From a candidate division WWE3 bacterium CG22_combo_CG10-13_8_21_14_all_39_12 (GTDB taxonomy: Bacteria > Patescibacteriota > 4484-211 > GCA-002791395): a DNA stretch of 28,943 nt. The notes under the pieces were generated by a model. The model did no database searches, was not told the DNA's origin, and worked only from the letters and a program-made list of their open reading frames with translations. Of this stretch, positions 20,430-27,590 are shown piece after piece. The position numbers and the translations under genes are program-made. The DNA is taken from NCBI GenBank assembly GCA_002771355.1, contig PCSU01000001.1, forward strand, positions 1 through 28,943, written 5' to 3'. Positions within the stretch are counted from its first letter, which is position 1. Every line of letters starts with the position of its first letter.

Positions 20430-21431
20430 CTAGTATTTCTTAGTAATATTCCTCTTATACGTGTCCAGATGTTCAAGGGCAACCCCTGTTCCCTTCACCA
20501 CACAATATAATGGATCTTCAGCACGATGAAAAGGCACTCCAATTTCTTGCGTAAAATACCGATCAAGATTGCCCAATAACGACGTTCCGCCTGACATAAC
20601 AACCCCTTTATCTCCAACATCGCTCGATAGCTCAGGCGGGGTTTCCTCTAAAACAGATTTTATTGCAGACAGCATGGTGGTTAAGTGTGGCTGAAGAGCT
20701 TCAGTTATTTCGCTGCTACTAACAATAATAGTCTTTGGTAATCCCGCTATTGCATCTCGTCCCTTGACTTCCATTGTCTTAATTTCTTGCAAGGGCAAAG
20801 CAGAACCAATTGATGTTTTAATTCTTTCAGCCATACGTTCCCCAATAATCAAATCATGTTTCCTTCGAATATATGTTGAAATTGCCTCGTCCAACTTATT
20901 GCCTCCCACACGGGCAGTATTATGAACAACAATACCCCCTAAGCTTATTATGGCAACCTCTGTTGTTCCTCCGCCGATATCAACTATCATATGCCCAGAT
21001 GGCTCTGCAATAGGAATTCCAGCCCCAATTGCTGCAGCCAAACTTTCATCAATAAGATACGCTGACCTTGCCCCAGCTGAAAGTGTGGCATCTAAAACTG
21101 CCCTGCGTTCAACACTTGTAACACCTGCCGGAGCACACACCATTACTTCTGGTTTAAAAAACCGAATTTTTCCTGCTGTACGATCAAGAAAGTACCGAAT
21201 CATGGCTTCAGTTACAAAATAATCTGCAACAACACCATCTTTCATTGGACGACGAGCAAGGATATTAAGTGGCGTACGACCAAGCATTGCTCTTGCCTCA
21301 TTTCCCACAGCAATGACCCGATCGTCATCCTCAGAGACAGCAACTACTGTTGGTTCGTTTAACACTACACCTTTTCCTTTAAGATAGACTAAGGTGTTTG
21401 CAGTTCCAAGATCAATTCCGACTCGAGGCAT
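20430..21431 (-). CDS. mreB: Rod shape-determining protein MreB
   Basis: MreB is the bacterial actin that guides lateral cell-wall synthesis under the membrane. The 333-aa product has phosphate 1 PRVGIDLGTANTLVYLKGKGVVLNEPTVVAV, phosphate 2 HMIVDIGGGTTEVAIISLGGIV, and the adenosine loop GVVMSGGTSLLGNLDRYF, at normal MreB length. The frame is open to 21560. I chose 21431 because the actin fold starts there. ATG 21437 (two residues longer) is also possible, and the extended -10 TGCTAGAAT ends 10 nt before 21437. mreC/mreD/rodA do not follow; instead mreB heads a glycosyltransferase series. Confidence 0.93.
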   Translation of the reverse strand: MPRVGIDLGTANTLVYLKGKGVVLNEPTVVAVSEDDDRVIAVGNEARAMLGRTPLNILARRPMKDGVVADYFVTEAMIRYFLDRTAGKIRFFKPEVMVCAPAGVTSVERRAVLDATLSAGARSAYLIDESLAAAIGAGIPIAEPSGHMIVDIGGGTTEVAIISLGGIVVHNTARVGGNKLDEAISTYIRRKHDLIIGERMAERIKTSIGSALPLQEIKTMEVKGRDAIAGLPKTIIVSSSEITEALQPHLTTMLSAIKSVLEETPPELSSDVGDKGVVMSGGTSLLGNLDRYFTQEIGVPFHRAEDPLYCVVKGTGVALEHLDTYKRNITKKY

Positions 21432-21447
21432 TAACATAAGTATTCTT

Positions 21448-21456
21448 ATTCTAGCA
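21448..21456 (-). promoter_or_regulatory. Extended -10 promoter of the mreB operon
   Basis: On the minus strand TG-C-TAGAAT ends 10 nt before the ATG at 21437 and 16 nt before that at 21431. No -35 is seen, as is usual for extended -10 promoters. No clear SD lies between. Confidence 0.5.
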
Positions 21457-21510
21457 CAGGATATACCCTTATTTGATACAAAAACCCCAACTATGAGTCC
21501 ATAGATTTGA

Positions 21511-21516
21511 TACAAT
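21511..21516 (+). promoter_or_regulatory. -10 box of the PEGA-domain gene
   Basis: TACAAT ends 7 nt before the ATG at 21524 and covers the alternative ATG at 21515, which is therefore unlikely. It diverges from the mreB promoter about 55 bp away. Confidence 0.55.
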
Positions 21517-21523
21517 GAAGCAT

Positions 21524-22705
21524 ATGGAGCATCGCAGATACTACTATTTGGTTGGAACATTCATTTTTATTGCTGTCACGAGCCTTATAATAACGTTATT
21601 GGCGAGTGGCTTTAGACTTGGTTCTGATGGGACAATTTCTCAAACTGGAATTATCTCTATTAATTCTGCACCAGAAGGAGCCTTGGTATATATCAATGAT
21701 GTACCTCAAGATGCTACTAATACAAATATAACTCAACTAAAACCAGGTACGTACTCCGTTCGTCTCGAAAAAGAAGGCTTTGTCCCATGGAAACAGGATG
21801 TTGACGTTGTAAGCCAGACCGTTACACGGGTGGACTCTCTGTTAGTTCCCTTATATCCATCATTCAATCCCCTAACCTATACCGGTGTTGCCAACCCATC
21901 AATTGCACCAGATGGTCAAAGGATTGTATATAAGTCAACAAACCCAGAAACCGCAGGCATATGGCTACTCGAACTTGAAGATCGTCCTTTTAACCTTTCA
22001 ACAAAACCACGCCAGCTTCTCGCAGATACAGAAAATAGACCTTATAGCACAGGAAGTGTTGACTGGTCTCCGTCAAGTAACGAAATCAAAATTACCATGT
22101 TAATTCCAAGTACAAAATTAAGTGAGCTTGATAATTCGACAACAATCATTGAATACTTTTCAATCCAATCTAATGAACTTTTAACTTCTAGTATTCAAGA
22201 AATTGATGATGAGTGGAAAATTCTTGCGAGTACTGAACGAGAAGCTTTACTAAACAATCTTTCAGATACTCACGTAGCTGAAATTTTAGCACTTAACATT
22301 CACTCATGGTCACCGGACAACTCCCAAATATTACATACAATTGAAAAGGATGATCAAATCGAGTATCACGTATACAACGTACCAGATTCAAACACAAATA
22401 ATGAACCAACTCCTACCCCACAATCACATAAGACTATTCATAACCCTATTCTTACGCTCCCCAGAGACTATGTGGTACGCTGGTTTCCCGATAGCTCGCA
22501 CCTTCTAATAACCCATCAAACAGATGAAACCAACGGGGCTATTGAGATTGTTGAGATTATGGGAACCAACCGAGTACAGGTTTATAGTGGATCTCTTTCT
22601 CAATCAATTGCCTACCCAAACCCAAATGGCTCACGAATAATTATTCTTGCACGATTCAATCAAGAAAGTGATGCGTATAACCTCTACGGAATAAACTTAC
22701 GATAA
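21524..22705 (+). CDS. Membrane-anchored PEGA-domain / beta-propeller protein
   Basis: The 393-aa product has an N-terminal membrane anchor (YLVGTFIFIAVTSLIITLLASGF, about residues 6-28), a PEGA domain (GIISINSAPEGALVYINDVPQDAT...PGTYSVRLEKEGFVPWKQDVDV, about 40-95), then a TolB/WD40-like propeller with repeats such as SIAPDGQRIVYKST, DWSPSSNEIKIT, SWSPDNSQILHT and WFPDSSHLLIT. It should face the cell exterior. PEGA domains are surface-layer or glycan-associated modules of unclear function. The start is fixed by the -10 box. Its 3' end overlaps the convergent PH-domain gene by 9 nt. Confidence 0.75.
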   Translation: MEHRRYYYLVGTFIFIAVTSLIITLLASGFRLGSDGTISQTGIISINSAPEGALVYINDVPQDATNTNITQLKPGTYSVRLEKEGFVPWKQDVDVVSQTVTRVDSLLVPLYPSFNPLTYTGVANPSIAPDGQRIVYKSTNPETAGIWLLELEDRPFNLSTKPRQLLADTENRPYSTGSVDWSPSSNEIKITMLIPSTKLSELDNSTTIIEYFSIQSNELLTSSIQEIDDEWKILASTEREALLNNLSDTHVAEILALNIHSWSPDNSQILHTIEKDDQIEYHVYNVPDSNTNNEPTPTPQSHKTIHNPILTLPRDYVVRWFPDSSHLLITHQTDETNGAIEIVEIMGTNRVQVYSGSLSQSIAYPNPNGSRIIILARFNQESDAYNLYGINLR

Positions 22706-23275
22706 AACCTTTGCCTTTAGGTGGGCTTCTCGAATAATCATACGCTGAACATCCCTTGGGTGCCCAATCCGTATTAGAACAAGTTGTGAGTCCTGGCTTG
22801 AGACCTGAACAATCACATCTCCATACCCATAAAGAGTAGCCTGTAGCCCATCAGTCGTTGCCCGAACATCTTGAATCATTGTTAAGCTTGTCTCCCTATC
22901 ATCATGAGAGAATAATCCTGCTTGAGTCACCAGAATTAATCTTTTATCCGTAAGCATGTAAAAAGTCCCTAACCACAAATTAAATTTCCAGATAAACATA
23001 AGAATTCCTAACACAAACGAGGCAACTCCTCCCCATAAAAAAAGTTGACCCAACATATTTCTAATAGCCAGTGTTTCTAAAAAAACTGGAAGAGGGGTAT
23101 AGTCTAAAAAGAAAATCGCAGAAAAAAGAACAAAAGGTACGAATAGCATTAGTAGTAGAGAGTCTCTAAATACAACCCAATGCTGCCTGACAAGCATAAC
23201 AACCTCTTCACTAGGTTCGAGTTCAACCCCATGATAAATTTCGCCATGTTCATGATCAGCATTCTTAATGTCCAT
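22697..23275 (-). CDS. Bacterial PH-domain (bPH2/DUF304-type) membrane protein
   Basis: The 192-aa product has an acidic N-terminus with GVELEPSEEVVMLVRQHWVVF, two membrane segments (about residues 38-58 and 74-96), then a bPH-like domain: FYMLTDKRLILVTQAGLFSHDDRETSLTMIQDVRATTDG and LYGYGDVIVQVSSQDSQ. The TDKRLI...G-F....EI-L--I-D pattern is typical of the bPH2 family. The role is unknown; related proteins are small membrane scaffolds. The promoter is an extended -10 (TG-C-TACAAT) ending 6 nt before the ATG, so the mRNA is leaderless. Confidence 0.75.
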   Translation of the reverse strand: MDIKNADHEHGEIYHGVELEPSEEVVMLVRQHWVVFRDSLLLMLFVPFVLFSAIFFLDYTPLPVFLETLAIRNMLGQLFLWGGVASFVLGILMFIWKFNLWLGTFYMLTDKRLILVTQAGLFSHDDRETSLTMIQDVRATTDGLQATLYGYGDVIVQVSSQDSQLVLIRIGHPRDVQRMIIREAHLKAKVLS

Positions 23276-23281
23276 AAGATA

Positions 23282-23290
23282 ATTGTAGCA
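23282..23290 (-). promoter_or_regulatory. Extended -10 promoter of the PH-domain gene
   Basis: On the minus strand TG-C-TACAAT ends 6 nt before the ATG at 23275. Confidence 0.55.
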
Positions 23291-23324
23291 CCTTACTTAT
23301 GGGTGTTTCTATGAAATAATCGTA

Positions 23325-23350
23325 TGCATCTTGAGCTAACTCAAGATGCA
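23325..23350. repeat. 11-bp perfect stem-loop (first hairpin of a series)
   Basis: TGCATCTTGAG and CTCAAGATGCA flank a 4-nt loop. GTATGCA (23322) can alternatively pair with TGCATAC (23357). It shares the flanking logic CGTATGC - hairpin - ATGCAA with the two 36-nt repeats that follow. Confidence 0.6.
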
Positions 23351-23392
23351 ATATTTTGCATACAAAACGATGTACAATAACCTACTGGCAGT

Positions 23393-23428
23393 CGCCTTGC
23401 CATAAATGGCAAGCTCAAAATGCAAGAC
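23393..23428. repeat. 36-nt hairpin repeat, copy 1
   Basis: This copy is identical to 23456-23491. It contains a palindromic core CTTGCCAT-AA-ATGGCAAG followed by CTCAAAATGCAAGAC. The copies are 63 nt apart start to start, with a 27-nt spacer between them. They lie between a possible -10 (TACAAT, 23373-23378) and tRNA-Pro. Confidence 0.75.
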
Positions 23429-23455
23429 CAAAGGCATACAACGCGTAACCGTATG

Positions 23456-23491
23456 CGCCTTGCCATAAATGGCAAGCTCAAAATGCAAGAC
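23456..23491. repeat. 36-nt hairpin repeat, copy 2
   Basis: This is the second identical copy of the 23393-23428 repeat. It ends 11 nt before the first base of tRNA-Pro and is followed by a partial echo, ATTGCATTTTT. Confidence 0.75.
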
Positions 23492-23502
23492 ATTGCATTT
23501 TT

Positions 23503-23578
23503 CGGGGTGTGGCGCAGATGGTAGCGCGCTACGTTCGGGACGTAGAGGTCGCCGGTTCAAATCCGGCCACCCCGACCA
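23503..23578 (+). tRNA. trnP: tRNA-Pro (CGG)
   Basis: This is a 76-nt cloverleaf with acceptor CGGGGTG/CACCCCG, anticodon arm CTACG-TTCGGGA-CGTAG giving anticodon CGG, T-arm GCCGG-TTCAAAT-CCGGC, discriminator A and an encoded CCA. The region just upstream is the hairpin repeat, so the promoter is not obvious. Confidence 0.95.
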
Positions 23579-23663
23579 TTAACATGAGTACATGTTTAGA
23601 AGCTGCGAGGCAACTCCAACCGAAAATTTAAGGAACTTATGGATATCTCAGTTAGGGTGCTGG

Positions 23664-23669
23664 TACAAT
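23664..23669 (+). promoter_or_regulatory. Extended -10 of tRNA-Arg
   Basis: TG-G-TACAAT ends 9 nt before the first base of tRNA-Arg, giving a pre-tRNA leader of only about 3 nt. Confidence 0.55.
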
Positions 23670-23678
23670 ATTACCTAT

Positions 23679-23755
23679 GCCCTTGTAGCTCAAATGGATA
23701 GAGCAACTCCGTCCTAAGGAGTAGGTTAGAGGTTCGAGTCCTCTCAAGGGCACCA
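23679..23755 (+). tRNA. trnR: tRNA-Arg (CCT)
   Basis: This is a 77-nt cloverleaf with acceptor GCCCTTG/CAAGGGC, anticodon arm ACTCC-GTCCTAA-GGAGT giving anticodon CCT, T-arm AGAGG-TTCGAGT-CCTCT, discriminator A and an encoded CCA. It marks the left border of the accessory region; tRNA 3' ends are common integration sites. Confidence 0.95.
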
Positions 23756-23759
23756 TAGA

Positions 23760-24014
23760 GGATTTTTTATATAATCTTCGAAAAAATACTGATCTGACGC
23801 TTCCTTTGCGGGTTCGAACCGGTCAAATTCGTCATTAGTCGTTTTTATCCATTCTTTATACTTAAAAAACAAACATTTGACTTTGTAGTGAGGTATTTAG
23901 TCTTTTAGCATTAGGTTCGAGCCGATTGTTCTAAAGATGATTTTCTTATCACCTAGTTTACTATTTTAAATATTTTCTCAGTAGTTGCAGTATGGCTTAT
24001 AGGGTGTAAGCAAA
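23760..24014. other. Non-coding left flank of the accessory region with T-arm-like fragments
   Basis: No gene is seen. Two isolated copies of the tRNA T-loop core GGTTCGA occur at 23811 (within GCGGGTTCGAACC) and 23914, without the rest of a cloverleaf. A T-rich run follows tRNA-Arg at 23763. These fragments may be tRNA 3'-end remnants of past integration, but no exact duplication of the tRNA-Arg end was found. Confidence 0.4.
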
Positions 24015-25777
24015 TTAGACATCCTCAGGTATGTTTTTGATAACCTCTAGGATTCCATACAAACTGCTGACACAGCTGTGCAATAGTTGATAACCTTGGA
24101 TTACATTCGGTTTGGAGCTATCAATGTTAACCAGAGCAAGTGCTTTATCAATTTCACTACTCGGCAAATGTGCATCTCCAAGTCTGAGTTCGTACGCAGC
24201 TGCCAGTGATCCCATGATTCTTCTAGCTAGTGCAGGTTGCACATACTGTGCAAGCAGATTTTCCAATGATTTCAACGACCCCCATTTTTGACCTTGGGGT
24301 GGGGGCACCAGTCTCTGTAACTCAGCCACGTTTATTTGATCAGCTGTTAACCTAGCAATATCTTTTGCTAACGCGTACAAACCAGGCTTGTCTGTAGATC
24401 TAAAGCGGTGGATTTTTTTAAAATATCAGCTGCACTTTGATGATCATTAAATATGGGGAAACCCAATTTTTTTTCTGAAAAGTAGTTTATTGCTTCTATC
24501 CCACGACCAAAAAAGTCTTCTGGAGCTTGGGTGTCAGCTGGAACAGCCTCCATTTGAGAAGCGAGAAGCTCTTTCGAGACTTTGCCATCAGGTGCGGTGT
24601 TATAACCCGCCCAAATGTTTTGGTGCCAATTCGGTAAGAGGGCAATATCTTTCGCAAGGACGTTTATTAGCCCCAAGCTATTCATACCAAAATGAACACC
24701 ATGACCTTCTAAACAGCCAATTTGCCCTGTTTCCTTAGTGTACCAGCCTAAAAAGCTACCTCTTCCACTCAATATCGCATTTACAACACCAGGACTAAAC
24801 CAAAGCCACTTAATACCATGCTCAAGTGTAGTTTTATTTTCTCGGGTACCATTGGCATCTGTGATAAATGAAGCAGTTGGTGCTTCATTATCGCCAAGTA
24901 CGATAGTGCTTGAACCAGCTGGGTCTATCCACTCATTTCACCATAACTCGCCACTTACTCTAAAAAGCTTGCGACCTGAATGTTTCTTAGTCCATCTGTC
25001 TGTTTTGATATTCTCATCTGTTGGAAAATCAAATTCGGGAACATCTTCCTCTGGATCTACATCTGTTCGCCCTGCATCAAAAACAGCAATTTCTTCTCCA
25101 TATGGCATGCCACCTTCATGTATCTCTTGAACTCTTCCTTCCCAGCGATCAGTTCCATTTTCATCTTTCTTTTCGCCATTTTCCCAATCTATATGACTGC
25201 TCGTCTCGGTGACTTCATCTCTTTGTCGATAGGAAGTAATCCGTAGTACCATCTTTCGTGCGCATAAGTAATCTCGTAGATATGAGGCACGAATCTCAAG
25301 AAGAGTGGGGTCGCCATCCTCATCACGAGCAAGTCTAACAACAATCGGATAACCATCTTCAGGACGCAACCAATTGTCACCTTCTCTTTTCAGGCCAAGT
25401 GTAATAGCTAAATCTTGATTAAGATGCCACTCATGACTTTCCGCGCCACCACCCATCTGATCTAGAACTAAGTGCTCACCAGTAAAATCATGCCTCCATG
25501 GTTTGTACATTGCAGCTGGCTGATACCTGTCATCTTGCCAAACTCCACAGTGGTTATGGTTAATTCCTAACTCTTGCCAATCAATAAACTCTGATTCAAC
25601 TTTGTTATCAAGTGGAATTGCAACAGTACCAACACCAAAAAACCCCTCTTTGTAACCTAAAAACCCATACTTAACTGCATTTTTATTCTGTTTTGCTGCT
25701 CTCAATGGGATCCATACGGCGCGAGAATAAAACCTTCTTCGTACGTCCTGCATTTCAAACCAAGTCTGTTCCTCCAT
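24015..25777 (-). pseudogene. Large protein of unknown function, interrupted by TGA and a -1 frameshift
   Basis: One long coding region of about 587 codons appears broken twice. The first part (25777-24938, from MEEQTWFEMQDV to FRVSGELW) ends at TGA 24940-24938, but the same frame continues with NEWIDPAGSSTIVLGDNEAPTAS and runs on to about 24413. There a run of seven A precedes a shift: the reading ...DQSAADILKK resumes in the -1 frame as IHRFRSTDKPGLYALAKDIARL and runs to the stop at 24015. The zero frame would end 14 codons later. The N-terminal half has KYGFLGYKEGFFGVGTVAIP and ASYLRDYLCARKMVLRITSYR; the C-terminal part is helical (EVLQRLV, LLAQYVQPALARRIMGSLAAAYELRLGDAHLP). I recognise no family. 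It follows the winged-helix gene in the same operon (TAA-T-ATG). Confidence 0.6.
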
Positions 25778-25778
25778 A

Positions 25779-26543
25779 TTATTCAATTTCACTTTTTATA
25801 TTAGTATTATTACTATCGCCAGTGAGCTGGGTAACAATCATATCTCCACCAACATTGTATGTTTGCTGCTCAATTCTTAGTGAAAAGCGCCTGTTAAATT
25901 CAATAGGATCTTCAAATACATCAATCCCCTGAGGTGTAATTTTTACCATAAAATATTCCATATTAGTTAAATTTCCACTAACAAAATAAGTTTTATTCAG
26001 ATAGTCTAGATTTCTTTCTAGTTCTACCTCACTTACTGGAATGAATTTCAATAGTTGTGGGCGACTAACAAAACCATGAGGATCAGTCTGCCACTGGTTG
26101 TAACATACCTTCAAGATCTCTCTTCGAATTAAATTATTGCTAGGCTTATTGCCAGAAAAAATAAGCATTCTTGCAGTTTCACTGATAGTTGACGAGGCCT
26201 TTATAGGAATGAAACCCTCAAGCACTGATGGGTTATCATCGCAGTGAATAAATAATTTAACAGCTTCATTCTCTGAAAGTTGGGGCAAGTAGCTTTGCAT
26301 TATCTGCCAAGCAAAAAATTCTTTATCTTCTTTAATTTCACTGTTACCGCCGACATCATTCCACATATGAATGGTTCTATCGGTGATTGCAATGCAAATC
26401 GCTTTTAACTTATCTTCCCCTTTGGGGGTGCAATGAAATGTCATCACATATCGTCGGTTTAGCGCGCCTTCATAATCAGATAACACGAGCTTAACATTGT
26501 ATTCCTCCTCTCCAACAAATAATGTGTGTTCATTTTGAGTCAT
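25779..26543 (-). CDS. Unknown protein: N-terminal domain, winged helix, Gly/Asn beta tail
   Basis: The 254-aa product is of unknown function. Residues 1-125 form an alpha/beta domain (LVLSDYEGALNRRYVMTFHC, LKAICIAITDRTIHMW). Residues ~137-210 look like a winged helix (LIRREILKVCYNQW, VSEVELERNLDYLNK, FMVKITPQGIDVF). Residues 225-254 form a short polar beta tail, QQTYNVGGDMIVTQLTGDSN, then NTNIKSEIE. The upstream gene has the same order of parts. Start 26543 is preferred to 26609 because it lies 1 nt after the upstream stop (TAA-A-ATG), matching the next junction. The wHTH suggests DNA or protein sensing; a role in defence or signalling is inference. Confidence 0.6.
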   Translation of the reverse strand: MTQNEHTLFVGEEEYNVKLVLSDYEGALNRRYVMTFHCTPKGEDKLKAICIAITDRTIHMWNDVGGNSEIKEDKEFFAWQIMQSYLPQLSENEAVKLFIHCDDNPSVLEGFIPIKASSTISETARMLIFSGNKPSNNLIRREILKVCYNQWQTDPHGFVSRPQLLKFIPVSEVELERNLDYLNKTYFVSGNLTNMEYFMVKITPQGIDVFEDPIEFNRRFSLRIEQQTYNVGGDMIVTQLTGDSNNTNIKSEIE

Positions 26544-26544
26544 T

Positions 26545-27573
26545 TTATGGTTGTCCAGTAAATAATTTAAATAATTCAATTCCGAGCGCGGCAATTTGTG
26601 CAACTTCACTAGTTCTGGTTAAAATCCCACCAAGGATTCCACGGATTTTAGGGAAATTTTTCTCATCACTAGCAAGTTCATTTATTTGTTCAACTTGCTC
26701 TATTAGTTCAGCCTTATCTGCACCCGAGTATTCTTCCTCGATCATAGTCTTAAGTTCATCGACCTTCTGTTGTACAAGACTTAAGTTAAATGAGTTAACA
26801 ACAGTGCTTTTCACCGTAGTATTGTTGCCATTACCTTGAACATTAGTAGAAATTTTGTCATTGCCGATGAAATCGCCCATAATGATTACTCCCCCTCCAG
26901 CTTTAATTTGCTGGAAGCTACTTTTTACGTACCTTACACCAGGTGTAGTTATCTTCGAAAAGGCAAAGCCCCCGCTATCAAGTGTTGATTTCCCCTCAAT
27001 ATATCCTTCATCAGACAGGTATTGTAGGCACCTAAAGGCCATTTGCTCACTAATAAAAAGTTCTTTAGCTAGCTTTCCTGTGTTGGTATATGAAGAAAGA
27101 TTCTCCAGATGCTCATCGTAGAGATAAGTCAAAATATCTTTTTGCACTTCATCTTCATCAACAACTCCGTTAAAGATAAGATTATCAACTAATTCTTGAG
27201 GATTTCCATAGCCGCGAACTATTTGTGTCTTCTGTTGCTCCAGATAACCAGTATCAGATGTACCTACAATCAATTGGATACAATTGGGGTAACAAGAGGC
27301 GAAGTCGCTAATGGTTAAAGGAAAGGGTACATGTGGAAGAATTCTCTGAAATAAACTACTTTTTCCTTCAACAGACAACGCATTTTGACTTCCCCAAACA
27401 GCGCTTGTTGTCATTGAAATAAAAGTCGAAAGACAGCCTATATGCTGACCTTTATCATTCTTGATAACAAATAAGAAGCCTTTATCGAATCCGTTTCTGG
27501 CATATACTAAGTCATTGTCCAGCTCAACGGGATATGCTTTTCCTGATAAATTAATGTAGGTTTTTCGTGACAT
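26545..27573 (-). CDS. Unknown protein: N-terminal domain, winged helix, beta tail and hydrophobic helical C-terminus
   Basis: This 342-aa protein is the first gene of the accessory operon. Residues 1-120 form an unknown alpha/beta domain with FISMTTSAVWGSQNALSVEG. Residues ~125-216 look like a winged helix (KLAKELFISEQMAFRCLQYL, SDEGYIEG, FSKITTPGVRYV). Residues 225-260 form a Gly/Asn-rich beta segment (GGGVIIMGDFIGNDKIS, VQGNGNNTTVKSTVVNSF). Residues 265-340 are helical and coiled-coil-like (VDELKTMIEEEYSGADKAEL) and end in a hydrophobic helix (VAQIAALGIELFKLF). This layout resembles bacterial conflict proteins that pair a sensor with a self-assembling or membrane-active tail, but I cannot name a family. 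TATAAT (27590-27585) ends 11 nt before the ATG, leaving a leader of about 4 nt. Confidence 0.6.
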   Translation of the reverse strand: MSRKTYINLSGKAYPVELDNDLVYARNGFDKGFLFVIKNDKGQHIGCLSTFISMTTSAVWGSQNALSVEGKSSLFQRILPHVPFPLTISDFASCYPNCIQLIVGTSDTGYLEQQKTQIVRGYGNPQELVDNLIFNGVVDEDEVQKDILTYLYDEHLENLSSYTNTGKLAKELFISEQMAFRCLQYLSDEGYIEGKSTLDSGGFAFSKITTPGVRYVKSSFQQIKAGGGVIIMGDFIGNDKISTNVQGNGNNTTVKSTVVNSFNLSLVQQKVDELKTMIEEEYSGADKAELIEQVEQINELASDEKNFPKIRGILGGILTRTSEVAQIAALGIELFKLFTGQP

Positions 27574-27584
27574 AAATTGATCTG

Positions 27585-27590
27585 ATTATA
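27585..27590 (-). promoter_or_regulatory. -10 box of the accessory three-gene operon
   Basis: The minus-strand TATAAT ends 11 nt before the ATG at 27573. A small inverted repeat GTGA-CACA-TCAC at 27605-27616 lies just upstream, in the -35 region, and could be an operator. Confidence 0.5.

Noticed and set aside
23393..23491. Possible two-repeat CRISPR array (36-nt repeats, 27-nt spacer, palindromic core)
   Set aside because: Only two copies, no cas genes in the window, the palindrome is much stronger than usual, and a tRNA gene begins 11 nt later. A hairpin repeat pair is the simpler reading.
24938..24940. Genetic code change with TGA as Gly or Trp
   Set aside because: TGA ends genes at tight ATGA junctions at 14965, 19279 and 28227, and the tRNA-Trp here has anticodon CCA. 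The single internal TGA is in an accessory gene that also has a frameshift.
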